Assembly (NCBI GenBank): GCA_023653785.1
Contig: JAMKCH010019834.1
Span: 162,540-226,539, forward strand
From: Ophioderma brevispina
Lineage: Eukaryota > Echinodermata > Ophiuroidea > Amphilepidida > Ophiodermatidae
Length of the DNA: 64,000 nt
Direction: 5' to 3'
A program made the position numbers and the translations under genes. Shown one piece after another: positions 26,122 through 31,254 of this stretch (the first letter of the stretch is position 1; the number at the start of each line of letters is the position of its first letter). The notes below the pieces were generated by a model. The model searched no databases and was not told where the DNA came from. It worked only from the letters and a program-made list of their open reading frames with translations.

Positions 26122-29100
26122 ATCTTGCTCCCTGAAAAAATAGTGCATTTCTGGCTTTTCTGCACACGCGCCAATTTAAAGTGAAAACATACAAATTTTA
26201 ATATATGCTTTCCCCTAGAAATATAATTATGTGCCCCTCCCCACCCCGAAAAAATGGTTACGCCACTGCACCCAAAGAATTAAAATGCATTTATTAATTC
26301 AGTATGACCAGAGCAATAATTTGACACCAGTTTCAACAAAATCTGAGCATTGGTTAACTTTTTGCCCCAGGATGACCTTGAACCTTATCAGGGCTGTAGC
26401 AATGTAACTAAAGGTTGGAATCTAGACAAACTATACCTTTTTAATCCTTATGATGAGACAAGTACATTTTAAGCAGTTTGTATCCCTCATGCAGTTACAT
26501 ACAAGCTTAAGTGTTAACTTGTTTCAAGATATGACCAAATACCGCTTCATTGATGTCTTTGTAGTTCCGTTCAAGGATAAACATTTTTCAGACTTTGTTC
26601 ATTCTTTGCCATTTAATTATGATTAGCTCGCACAAAGAGAATCCATTATTTTCCAGATTCTATTCGTTTAAGATGTGACCTGATTTTTGTATTTGTTCAG
26701 TTTAGTTTTTCACACCATAATTTTGTTATTGAAATAATTTCTCTAATCTCATCAAACTGAAGAACAAATAGTCAGGCTATATCAAGAACATACCTGACCT
26801 ATCCGATCAGGTGTGAAAGTAATCATAGTCCGGCAGGTATCATAGTCCGGGCTTCATAGACAATGGAATAAAGCGTGAATCTTAAAGTTGGGTGAAGAGT
26901 CAACTGAATCGATTGCCCTATTCACCATTGTTCCCGGACTGTGAGCCCGGAGGACTATATCTCCTGCCACACCGGCAGTCACCCCTAACCGATAATCGGC
27001 TGATTTACGTTGGATTGCTGTAAGGATGTATAAGAACAAACTCTTAAATTAGTGAAGTTTTGATTCAATGATTGAAACATGGTACGTGTCTGGTGGTAGA
27101 TTATTGATTTAACCAAGTTGCATTTGGAGATGAAAATGTAGTTACATCAACGTATATGGAGGCAGTTGGATTTTTTTTACCAAAACTACGGTACATCATC
27201 ACGACTACATAAAAGGGAAAAAATGAAAATCGGTAGTACCAATTCAAAATGGCGGTCTAAAAATCCAATTTGTATGACTTTCCCCCAATTCTCCCACCTT
27301 CTTTAAAAATGAAAAAAACCACTTCCCCAAAGGATTTTCCCATAAAATTTGGCTCATAATAGGAGAACATCGATAAATTTCCTTTGCTAATTTCTTTTTA
27401 AAAAGTCACACCAGTGCGATTTAAGGGGCAAAACAAGTTTTGAATAGCGCCACCATAATGCTTAATCAGCATAAAAACGCCATGGCCGGTTTGAATTTGT
27501 TTTCTACCAAAATAAGCGCAACTGATATTTAGGATTTACGTAAAATCTTGGGCAAATACAATATAGCGTTAAAACATGGCTCTCGAGAAACGAAACTGGT
27601 TGGTGCTGCAGCACTGTGTTGTCTAAATTGTATTATAAAATAAGAATAATTAGGCGTGCAAACAAACAGATCAGGAAACATGATTGTTTGCAGTTGCTCG
27701 CTCAAATTTCGTTGTAAAACATAAATGCTATTTCAAATTAACTTCTGACGACCGTGTAGGGTTTCGTGTACATAGAGGGCTCGATCACTTTCTCAAAAAT
27801 GATATGATGATAAAATGATAAAATGGTAAAAAAAACAAAAGCATTTCACTTGTATTATATGAGAGATAATTGTAAAAGAATTACTTGGGGCTCACTGGAA
27901 ACAAATATGTTTTATCCTTATTGGCGATATTTTATTCAAACAGAAACTTCAAAACAGAAAGGGAGATGTTTTATATTTTGGAGGTCTTCGGACCTTTCTT
28001 AAAACAAAAATTATGAAAATGCTCTCATTAATAAGACGTGATTGCCCTCAATAGAATAAGTATGCGCCCCAAGTACTGTGAACCACGTAATATAATACCT
28101 TTATCGATTCTTAATTTTTACATGTTTTATTTAAGTTTTAGTTAATAAAATCAAAGTAACTTTTAAACAAAATTATTCAATTTTCCAATTTCGAGATAGA
28201 CTTTATTTGTGTGCGCGTACATACTAGTCTTTATTATTCTGTTACGCTCTGTGTGCTTGTCTGCGTAAGCATGACTTTGTGACATCAAAATCTAGTAATA
28301 AGTGTTTGTAGAATACCTTGTTATTTCTTACCAATATCTTACTAAAGAACAAGGTAAAATGTAAGAGATGACCGCTATAAAGAAGAAGAGCCACACACAA
28401 AAAGTTATTTTGCATATTCTTAGAAGGACTACTGAATAGCCAAAATATTGCTTGCTTTTACAATGGACCTCTTTCTGATACATTATTGAAGCATTTTATC
28501 AGTTGGCAAAGGCTGTCCTTGGTACTATTCTGATCAAGGTCTGGTTTTGTGGTCTCTATAACTCCAAAGTTAACACACACCAGGGGCGTAACCAGACCTG
28601 AGCCGGGGGGGGGGGGGGGCAGGACTCAACAAATTTTCCGGCTGCTGTACCAGCTTGGGGAATGATTAAAGTGTGAGCGTCCTGCCGCAAAGGCCTTATT
28701 TTCAAGTTAGTTTTTACACTTATAATTTCACAAATTTCAATCACTTGGCGAATTTGGCTGATTCGCGTTTTTGAATACTCGTGTCGATGTTTTTCAGATA
28801 CCACATGACTTATATGAAATATATTTCTTTGATGTAATTTGTTTAGTTGCACATCACTGGACTGGTATCATTAACTTATATATGACTGTGAGGTGTAATA
28901 ACCTAATATATTAATCTACAGATGGTGACGGCAAATAATACCCCAGAATTGGTGTACTATGCAACTGGCGAAGAAGCTACTAACGCCTTCAGATATGTTC
29001 GACCATAAAGTAAGTACAGACAGAAATCGGTTCACTAGTGTTTTTTCCACGTTAATTTGCGATTTACTCTATTTTTTCATCTCCTCAAACTGCTTATTTT

Positions 29101-30250
29101 CCATATTTACTGGTATAACAACGGAGGCAACGACCTTGAGGAGATGCTACGTGTCCTTTGTTTTATCATACAAAAGAAAGTAGTTCGGAATGCAATTATT
29201 ATTATTTCAATTTAAAAGTCAATACATCACACATTGAAAACAAATTATTTGGCCCAATTTTGTAAGGATTAATTTAACACCAAATTTTGACTGTCATAAT
29301 TAAATGAACATATAAAAATGTACGTTATTTCTTATTACCATTGGTATTTGTATGCACATTGTCATGATAACAAAATATCAAGTAATCAAGTAATTACGTG
29401 TTTAGCGTGTGATATTACTCGTGAATCTCAGTTTGACTTCTTTTCACATAAAAAAGCCAGGTAAAAAGTAGTGTATTTTCTTCCCATTTTTTCCTGATAT
29501 CACGTCTATTAGTTTCCAGCATGATTTTCATCGTTTTCTGCAACCCTAGCATTGTGCAACGGCAGTGTCCCTCGCTATTTCGTCAGTCTTATCGTATCCT
29601 GCACACAGCCTTTATATAAAGAATTATCATTTTAAGATAGCACAATCGGATCAGAATACTTCTTTGTTTAGAGTACATTTTCAACAGTAACATATATGTT
29701 CGTTTAGGGTACTAAATCAAACCGAAATGAGTATTTTCCAAGAGAAAAAAAAATGCTTAGGGAGGTCATACACTTGTGGAGCCAATGACATACTTCTCGA
29801 ATTTTGTTTCTTTTCAATTTGTTTAATTTTCAAAAAAACCTATGTTTCATTTTAGTAGGACTATATTTATTGGTTATGCGATTGTTTCACTTCCTTCCTT
29901 AATCATTCATTTCTCTATTTTTTTCAGTGTTTGTGCGAGATCAAGGATACACGTTTGATTAAAGTAGCAAAGGAAGAATTTCTTGCAGCTGTACAATAGT
30001 TACCTACAAAATATTGTTCATTAATCTGATCTTTTGAAGAGTATAAGGAAAAAATAGATATAATCTTATTATATATATGTGTGAAGTAACCTACCTATAT
30101 AAATGTTGCTTGCTATGGGATAAAACGTTAACTTAATGTCTCAATGAACTAAAGATATTTATATTGAAAGTAGATAACAGCTCAAAAGATAAATATCTAA
30201 AAGTGAGTTTATAACACGGCATATGTATCAATAAAGTTTCTCTGAATTTT
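1..30250 (+). CDS. Calx-beta/EGF/SEA single-pass membrane protein gene (5'-partial, multi-exon)
   Basis: Overall gene model joining the exon entries below. The first visible exon is already inside a Calx-beta domain, so the 5' end, signal peptide and promoter lie upstream of the window. Exon order: C-half Calx-beta (1-238), then four N-half/C-half Calx-beta pairs, two EGFs (15272-15469), a calcium-binding EGF (15934-16068), SEA (16206-16333 and 18643-18862), EGF (19350-19425 and 20488-20546), transmembrane (21477-21712), tail with stop (28922-29008), and a 3' UTR exon from 29938. All internal junctions are GT/AG and phases agree from 5357 on, except a one-base excess in 7121-7226. The protein should sit in the plasma membrane with a large extracellular adhesive or calcium-binding region. 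Calx-beta and cbEGF domains bind calcium in known families, and the SEA domain may self-cleave. I do not recognise a named orthologue. Extra exons in the 7-kb introns at 7227-14379 and 21713-28921 cannot be excluded. Confidence 0.88.
457..650. mobile_element. Short inverted-repeat element with G-run/C-run ends
   Basis: The left end is AAGG followed by a G-run and TTCCTAGGACCCA; the right end is TGGGTCCCTAGGAGC followed by a C-run and TTAT. The ends are inverted copies of about 25 bases around a 145-base AT-rich middle. Related G-run/CCTAGG/C-run palindromes recur at 1165-1197 and 44076-44112. Lies in intron 239-1840. Confidence 0.65.
735..1228 (+). repeat. Dispersed repeat, copy 1 (other copy at 44.05-44.53 kb)
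   Basis: Matches the reverse complement of 44045-44530 over most of its length, e.g. AGTATAGTAGGCCAA, TAGCGGTTTACTGT, CCTATGGTA, CCCCTAATTTTCTTACTGAA and ACATGTGGTGGATTTC. The 3' end of both copies has a CCTAGG-centred G/C palindrome and a CACTAACGGAAGT string. No intact ORF. Confidence 0.75.
1841..1948 (+). CDS. Calx-beta N-half exon (domain 1)
   Basis: A pyrimidine-rich acceptor ending TTTTTCAG at 1840 and a GTAAGT donor at 1949 bound a 108-base open exon, phase 1 at both ends. It encodes [19 protein letters not shown], then [11 protein letters not shown], the typical first strands of a Calx-beta domain (acidic E-x-D-G turn, alternating hydrophobics, SGTV end). The missing second half is supplied by exon 3704-3922. 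Intact. Confidence 0.85.
2476..2657. repeat. Long hairpin (inverted repeat)
   Basis: A left arm from CAAATATTTAATGATC to TACTATTTTCCCGAGACC and an inverted right arm from GGTCGAGGGAAAATAGTA to GATCATTAAATATTTG, nearly perfect, with a centre of only a few bases (GAA). Arms are about 85-90 bases with small mismatches. Likely a foldback or MITE core inside intron 1949-3703. Confidence 0.85.
3376..3422. repeat. Short hairpin
   Basis: AGGGAATAGGCGCCTATTTC and its inverted partner AAATAGGCGTCTATTCCCT face each other around TTGG. It may belong to the same larger element as the 2476-2657 hairpin. Confidence 0.7.
3704..3922 (+). CDS. Calx-beta C-half exon (domain 1), frame broken
   Basis: An acceptor CAG at 3701-3703 and a donor GTAAAG at 3923 delimit 219 bases, phase 1 on both sides. 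The reading starts [14 protein letters not shown], shifts to [17 protein letters not shown], then shows the acidic Y-DDN and ENTETFT motif and ends [19 protein letters not shown]. Net length is divisible by three, but several compensating frame changes are needed inside. The DD...ENTETF and V-SITDNE signatures identify the second half of a Calx-beta domain. Confidence 0.65.
4256..4356 (+). CDS. Calx-beta N-half exon (domain 2), one base short
   Basis: Acceptor TTGCAG ends at 4255 and the donor GT is at 4357. The 101-base exon reads [18 protein letters not shown] then [14 protein letters not shown], a clear Calx-beta first half. The other N-half exons are multiples of three with phase 1 at both ends. 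Here the start phase is off by one, so one base appears to be missing near the 5' end, either in the genome or in the assembly. The donor (GTTGTG) is weak. Confidence 0.65.
4892..5201. mobile_element. CAGTGGCGT-type terminal-inverted-repeat element
   Basis: The left end reads CAGTGGCGTGGCCAG and the right end CTAGCTACGCCACTA, roughly inverted copies, enclosing a GC-richer body of about 310 bases in intron 4357-5356. The termini resemble two other CAGTGGC elements at 19480 and 26012, although the bodies look different. No transposase. This kind of terminus is known from hAT-like non-autonomous elements; the superfamily is not proven here. Confidence 0.5.
5357..5599 (+). CDS. Calx-beta C-half exon (domain 2)
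   Basis: A 243-base open exon, phase 1 at both ends, with acceptor AAAG at 5356 and consensus donor GTAAGT at 5600. It encodes [19 protein letters not shown], a linker with [14 protein letters not shown], the acidic motif [14 protein letters not shown], and [15 protein letters not shown]. The DD-x(3)-ENTE core is the conserved calcium-site region of Calx-beta folds. Intact, and identical in length to the last C-half exon (14380-14622). Confidence 0.88.
5935..6330 (+). mobile_element. Possible SINE or short retroelement
   Basis: Non-coding stretch in intron 5600-6457. Its 3' end (GCGCTTTGTAACC, then GGCGCATTATAAATG, then AATAATTATT repeats) looks like the tails seen on invertebrate SINE/LINE copies, including the LINE tail near 44,700 here. 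The 5' boundary is not defined and no clear pol III boxes were found, so this is tentative. Confidence 0.3.
6458..6562 (+). CDS. Calx-beta N-half exon (domain 3)
   Basis: A 105-base open exon, phase 1/phase 1, acceptor ACTTCAG at 6457, donor GTATGT at 6563. It encodes [20 protein letters not shown] then [14 protein letters not shown]: the first strands of a Calx-beta domain with the R-x-G turn and the SGTV end found in exon 1841-1948. Only 186 bases separate it from its partner exon. Confidence 0.88.
6749..6976 (+). CDS. Calx-beta C-half exon (domain 3)
   Basis: A 228-base open exon, phase 1/phase 1, acceptor TTTGTAG at 6748, donor GTAAGA at 6977. It gives [19 protein letters not shown], the signature [18 protein letters not shown] and closing strand [10 protein letters not shown]. 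This is the best-conserved Calx-beta half in the window and anchors the family assignment. Confidence 0.93.
7121..7226 (+). CDS. Calx-beta N-half exon (domain 4), one base long
   Basis: Acceptor TTTGTTTCAG ends at 7120 and donor GTAAGT starts at 7227, both strong. The exon is 106 bases, one more than the 105-base N-half at 6458. It begins [20 protein letters not shown]; to keep reading, the frame must drop one base near 7180, after which it gives [13 protein letters not shown] with correct phase-1 exit. Without that, a stop (TGA at 7201) is met. Strong splice sites and otherwise good coding suggest a single inserted A, by mutation or assembly error. Confidence 0.7.
7684..10198. mobile_element. 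TTAA-ended inverted-repeat element with a LINE inside
   Basis: The left end TTAAAGACACTATCAGTAAG and the right end AATCACTAAGCGTGCCTTTAA are inverted relatives of the short elements at 18903-19170 and 42264-42627. Left internal sequence (GTGTCCGTATGGACAG) and right internal sequence (ACATGCAAAAATCTGATTTTTG) match those shorter copies. Here the two halves are pushed apart by about 2 kb of minus-strand LINE sequence (7955-9960), so the LINE inserted into a pre-existing element. All of it lies in the 7.15-kb intron 7227-14379. Confidence 0.6.
7955..9960 (-). pseudogene. Decayed LINE reverse transcriptase copy
   Basis: Minus-strand reading shows fragments of a non-LTR reverse transcriptase. Around 9450 it gives [15 protein letters not shown] (the [12 protein letters not shown] first catalytic block). 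Around 9250 it gives a [13 protein letters not shown] block. The C-terminal part at 8638-8890 reads [19 protein letters not shown] then FANRLALV, typical of the post-RT region. Many stops and frameshifts; no intact ORF. A CA-rich segment lies at 8190-8300 near its 3' end. Confidence 0.6.
11145..12370 (+). repeat. Two long tandem units bounded by G-run/C-run palindromes
   Basis: Units at about 11341-11858 and 11859-12336 match along most of their length. Shared words include GATAGCTATGGTC, AGGAAAATCAGATTTTCATG, GGGAAATGACTAGTT, TTAGTACT and CTCTAAGCTAT. The second unit has a deletion and many one-base differences. Each junction carries a palindrome of the form GGGGGTGGTNACCACCCCC (11148, 11344, 11860, and 12341 with a change). 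Non-coding. The pattern suggests tandem insertion or unequal crossing of an inverted-repeat element. Confidence 0.7.
12655..12720. repeat. Poly-T/poly-A low-complexity tract
   Basis: A run of T, a short GAAAA spacer, more T, then a long run of A make a simple AT foldback. Probably slippage-prone and unreliable in length. Confidence 0.9.
12721..14379. other. Intron remainder without recognised features
   Basis: Distal part of the intron before exon 14380. Only short open frames were seen, none with a recognised domain, plus a near-repeated phrase (CTGATAAGTTGATTT at about 13312 and 13392). No tRNA or splice-consistent exon was recognised. Confidence 0.5.
14380..14622 (+). CDS. Calx-beta C-half exon (domain 4)
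   Basis: A 243-base open exon, phase 1/phase 1, acceptor TCTGTTAAAG at 14379, donor GTATTG at 14623 (weak). It encodes [19 protein letters not shown], the linker [16 protein letters not shown], the acidic motif [15 protein letters not shown] and the closing strand [11 protein letters not shown]. The motif order is the canonical C-terminal half of Calx-beta, completing the domain begun at 7121. It is the last Calx-beta before the EGF block. Confidence 0.9.
15272..15469 (+). CDS. Two EGF-like domains
   Basis: A 198-base exon, phase 1/phase 1, acceptor CTATCAACAG at 15271, donor GTAAAG at 15470. It encodes two tandem EGF modules with twelve cysteines: the first is [17 protein letters not shown] followed by [10 protein letters not shown], the second [17 protein letters not shown] followed by [10 protein letters not shown]. 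The NGG-x-C and C-x-C-x-GF-x-G patterns are those of tenascin/teneurin-like short EGF repeats. No calcium-binding D-x-x-E signature, so these are probably structural. Intact. Confidence 0.95.
15934..16068 (+). CDS. Calcium-binding EGF domain
   Basis: A 135-base exon, phase 1/phase 1, acceptor AATTGAAG at 15933 after an ATT-rich tract, donor GTATAT at 16069. The product starts DINEC, continues with [17 protein letters not shown] and ends [15 protein letters not shown]. The DINEC start and the hydroxylation-type motif (C-x-N-x-F/Y-G-x-Y/F-x-C) are the classic cbEGF features, predicted to bind one calcium ion and stiffen the stalk between the EGF pair and the SEA domain. Confidence 0.95.
16206..16333 (+). 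CDS. SEA domain, first exon
   Basis: Acceptor TTTTTAG at 16205, donor GTATTG at 16334; 128 bases entering at phase 1 and leaving at phase 0. It encodes [18 protein letters not shown] then [19 protein letters not shown], which resembles the first strand and helix of SEA domains (F-x-x-x-x-I-x-x-x, then a helix ending in Q/E-I-E-x). The rest of the domain is in exon 18643-18862 after a 2.3-kb intron. Confidence 0.75.
16334..18642 (+). other. Intron inside the SEA domain
   Basis: No gene recognised. The only notable structure is an 11-bp perfect hairpin with one-base loop at 17697-17719 (CCTGGCATGGT / ACCATGCCAGG). Phase 0. Confidence 0.6.
18643..18862 (+). CDS. SEA domain, second exon (with probable self-cleavage site)
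   Basis: A 220-base exon, enters phase 0 (acceptor AATTACAG at 18642), leaves phase 1 (donor GTAAGG at 18863). It encodes [16 protein letters not shown], then [15 protein letters not shown] and a C-terminal helix region [20 protein letters not shown]. The GSIEV sequence sits where known SEA domains carry the autoproteolytic G/SVVV turn; glycine and serine are both kept. If cleaved, the ectodomain would remain bound non-covalently to the membrane part, as in MUC1-type SEA proteins (family knowledge, not shown here). Confidence 0.82.
18903..19170. mobile_element. Short inverted-repeat element (CTATCAGTGAT termini)
   Basis: The left end is AAGACGCTATCAGTGATCCG and the right end ATCAAATCACTGATAGTACT, inverted copies of each other. 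Internal CAGTAATGACA and ACAGACATGCAAACGTCTGA match the elements at 7684 and 42264. No ORF; a non-autonomous (MITE-like) copy in intron 18863-19349. Confidence 0.65.
19258..19290. repeat. (TA)n(GA)n microsatellite
   Basis: Alternating TA followed by GA dinucleotides, just upstream of exon 19350. Confidence 0.9.
19350..19425 (+). CDS. Membrane-proximal EGF domain, first exon
   Basis: A 76-base exon, phase 1 in and phase 2 out; acceptor TAATTTCAG at 19349, donor GTGAGT at 19426. It encodes [13 protein letters not shown] then [11 protein letters not shown], giving the first four cysteines of an EGF domain (C-x4-C-x5-C-x10-C). The fifth and sixth cysteines are in exon 20488-20546. Confidence 0.88.
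19480..19706. mobile_element. CAGTGGC-type inverted-repeat element
   Basis: Ends CAGTGGAGTAACCAG and GGTTACGCCACTG are inverted. Internal GGGGAAAGCATATATTAAAA is shared, in opposite orientation, with the element at 26012-26268, so the two are one family. A C-run lies near the right end. No coding capacity. Confidence 0.65.
20488..20546 (+). CDS. Membrane-proximal EGF domain, second exon
   Basis: A 59-base exon, phase 2 in, phase 1 out; acceptor TTTTCGCAG at 20487, donor GTAGAA at 20547. Joined to the previous exon it reads [13 protein letters not shown], the end of a six-cysteine EGF domain, followed by the short linker TGALATTP. The reading frame only works with this exact exon pair, which supports both. 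Confidence 0.88.
20815..21120 (+). mobile_element. tRNA-derived SINE
   Basis: The head region carries a B-box-like GTGGGTTCGAGCCCCAC at about 20851. Next comes a conserved-looking body, TGCTCTTGAGTAAGGCTCTTTAC, split here as TGCTCTTGAGTAAGG and CTCTTTACCTCAATTACTCC, with TCTCCACCCAGGTGT after it. This body type (a GAGTAAGG...TTTACC...CCACCCAGG string) is familiar from invertebrate and fish SINEs with a shared central domain. A full cloverleaf is not present, so it is not a tRNA gene. Located in intron 20547-21476. Confidence 0.65.
21477..21712 (+). CDS. Transmembrane and juxtamembrane exon
   Basis: A 236-base exon, phase 1 in, phase 0 out; acceptor ATGTCACAG at 21476, donor GTGAGT at 21713. 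A short extracellular stub ([12 protein letters not shown]) is followed by a helix of about 25 hydrophobic residues, [20 protein letters not shown], ending FWMLIA. A strongly basic stop-transfer stretch, [17 protein letters not shown], marks the cytoplasmic side. Two adjacent cysteines at the inner edge could be palmitoylated (inference). Tyrosines in RAYEA and NVDYGGG may be signalling sites. Single-pass, type I topology. Confidence 0.92.
21713..22533 (+). other. Start of the last coding intron
   Basis: Non-coding except for short chance frames. An A/G-rich segment is at about 22090-22210. No exon recognised. The intron as a whole runs to 28921. Confidence 0.5.
22534..23465. mobile_element. 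Inverted-repeat element with another nested inside
   Basis: Left end GGCCCAAATCATAAAAC and right end GGTTTTATGAATTTGGACC are inverted. The right half has several copies of the short palindromic phrase TTAGTTGCCAACTAG (23283, 23402, 23424). The centre (22912-23195) is a separate element. No ORF. Confidence 0.5.
22912..23195. mobile_element. CACTGTTAGAA inverted-repeat element (nested)
   Basis: Ends CACTGTTAGAAGAAACTTCC and AATTTTCTAACAGTG are inverted, and the interior is itself rich in inverted TTTCCGTAA / TTACGGAAA words. About 284 bases, AT-rich, no coding. It sits inside the 22534-23465 element. Confidence 0.65.
23590..23915. repeat. GC-rich repeat, two related blocks
   Basis: Two blocks (about 23600-23670 and 23800-23910) share the string of CTCCGCCCCCTGGACCCC type and a CCAAGCGCTTC / CCAAAAGCTTC lead, in an AT-rich setting. 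The open frames here are compositional, not coding. Confidence 0.5.
23916..25798. other. Intron sequence without recognised features
   Basis: I see only short chance frames and simple AT-rich sequence; no exon, RNA gene or element ends recognised. Confidence 0.5.
25799..26400. mobile_element. Long-inverted-repeat element (host of a nested CAGTGGC copy)
   Basis: Arms of about 75-100 bases: the left contains GATTTTGTTGAAACTGGTGT and CAAAGTCATTCTG, the right contains their inverted forms ACACCAGTTTCAACAAAATC and GGATGACCTTGA. The arms enclose the smaller element at 26012-26268. Confidence 0.65.
26012..26268. mobile_element. CAGTGGC-type inverted-repeat element (nested), with poly-C tract
   Basis: Ends CAGTGGCATAACCAG and TGGTTACGCCACTG are inverted. 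A C-run of about 35 bases (26086-26120) probably has an uncertain true length. Internal sequence matches 19480-19706 in reverse orientation. Confidence 0.75.
26401..28921. other. Intron sequence, mostly featureless
   Basis: No exon recognised. One partial CAGGGGCGTAACCAG terminus followed by a G-run (28583-28620) may be one end of another CAGTGGC-type element. Confidence 0.5.
28922..29009 (+). CDS. Last coding exon (cytoplasmic tail and stop)
   Basis: Acceptor AATCTACAG at 28921. In phase 0 it reads [18 protein letters not shown] then [10 protein letters not shown] and stops at TAA 29006-29008. A perfect donor (GTAAGT) starts at 29010, only one base after the stop. Joined to the transmembrane exon the cytoplasmic tail is about 66 residues with several tyrosines (VDYGG, VYYATG, FRYVRP). 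No known signalling domain. Confidence 0.75.
29938..30250 (+). other. 3' UTR exon
   Basis: A strong acceptor (pyrimidine tract ending TTTTTTTCAG at 29937) pairs with the donor at 29010. The following sequence lacks coding signs and carries a consensus AATAAA at 30230-30235, the only one sensibly placed downstream of the stop. The cleavage site is probably about 15-25 bases later. Confidence 0.6.
30230..30235 (+). terminator. Polyadenylation signal AATAAA
   Basis: Consensus hexamer about 290 bases into the proposed terminal exon, followed by a T/G-containing stretch (GTTTCTCTGAATTTTG). Confidence 0.6.
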
Positions 30251-30412
30251 GAAAATATAAGTCATATGAAATAGCATAGGGCTAAAGAGGCATGAATAAG
30301 AACTAGTTTGTAAAGTAGGACACAACTTGGGTGTATTTCACTATCACGAACTTTAAAACGTGTAGTTACATTGATTTGTGTATACTTTTCTTCTTCTCCT
30401 TATTCCTTATAT

Positions 30413-30416
30413 ATAT

Positions 30417-30451
<35 letters not shown>

Positions 30452-30492
30452 GATATATATATAGATATAGATATACATATATATATATATAA
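30413..30492. repeat. (TA)n / TATAGA microsatellite
   Basis: Alternating TA with interspersed TAGATA; a second similar tract at 30755-30802 flanks the palindrome on the other side. Confidence 0.9.
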
Positions 30493-30563
30493 ATAACAGT
30501 GTATTTTCAGGTGACTATCTTTGGAATTAAAAGTGCTCAATCCCATTACAGGAGAGCTTAATG

Positions 30564-30753
30564 AAAAATTTCAAAGTATAGACCTCTGGAAAGGCAACCG
30601 TTACTCAGAGTTTCACGAACACCCTCACTTACGATCATCGGGTATCCGATCCTCAGACGTCTGAGGATCGGATACCCGATGATCGTAAGTGAGGGTGTTC
30701 GTGAAACTCTGAGTAACGGTTGCCTTTCCAGAGGTCTATACTTTGAAATTTTT
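30564..30753. repeat. Perfect 190-bp palindrome
   Basis: Two 95-base arms are exact inverted copies with no spacer, centred between 30658 and 30659 (CCTCAGAC/GTCTGAGG). Symmetry stops at 30563/30754. Both sides are flanked by TATA/GATA microsatellite. No mismatch was found when the arms were compared base by base. Non-coding: the open frames across it are read-throughs of the palindrome. Confidence 0.95.
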
Positions 30754-31254
30754 TTTATATATATAGATATATATATATATATATATAGATATATATATAG
30801 ATAAAAAGCTGCGTCGCCATTACATATAACATCAGTGTCCAAAGTAAAGAATGCCGTAATAATGAGATAAGTTGAGATACGCTGATGAGCCTGATGAAGG
30901 ACCTTGTATGTCCAAAAATTATCTCTTAGTGAAACCACCATCTAAAGACCTGCTACGGCCGATTTGCCAAACTAATTTCTCTCATAACTTTATTTATTTA
31001 CTTATTTGTGCAAAACACCACCACGTACATAGAATTCAGCCAATTTCTCATACACATTAGGGCAAAATTGTCTTTTGTTATTCACAAAAATACAACGTAA
31101 AACCGAAATTTCTTTTCCCCCTAACGTATCCCTTTGTTTGCGGTTTATTCCGTCGAAACATATGAATATTAATTTACGCAAATTAAAGATAATCCACTAG
31201 AATAATAAAGAATATAAATAATTAATAATAAGAGCTCATTATAACGTAATTAAT

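Noticed and set aside
25897..26194. Three overlapping Gly-rich minus-strand frames
   Set aside because: Produced by the C-run at 26086-26120 read as poly-Gly.
30558..30941. 127-codon minus-strand frame
   Set aside because: It reads through the perfect palindrome and TA microsatellite; its two halves are the palindrome read in both directions.
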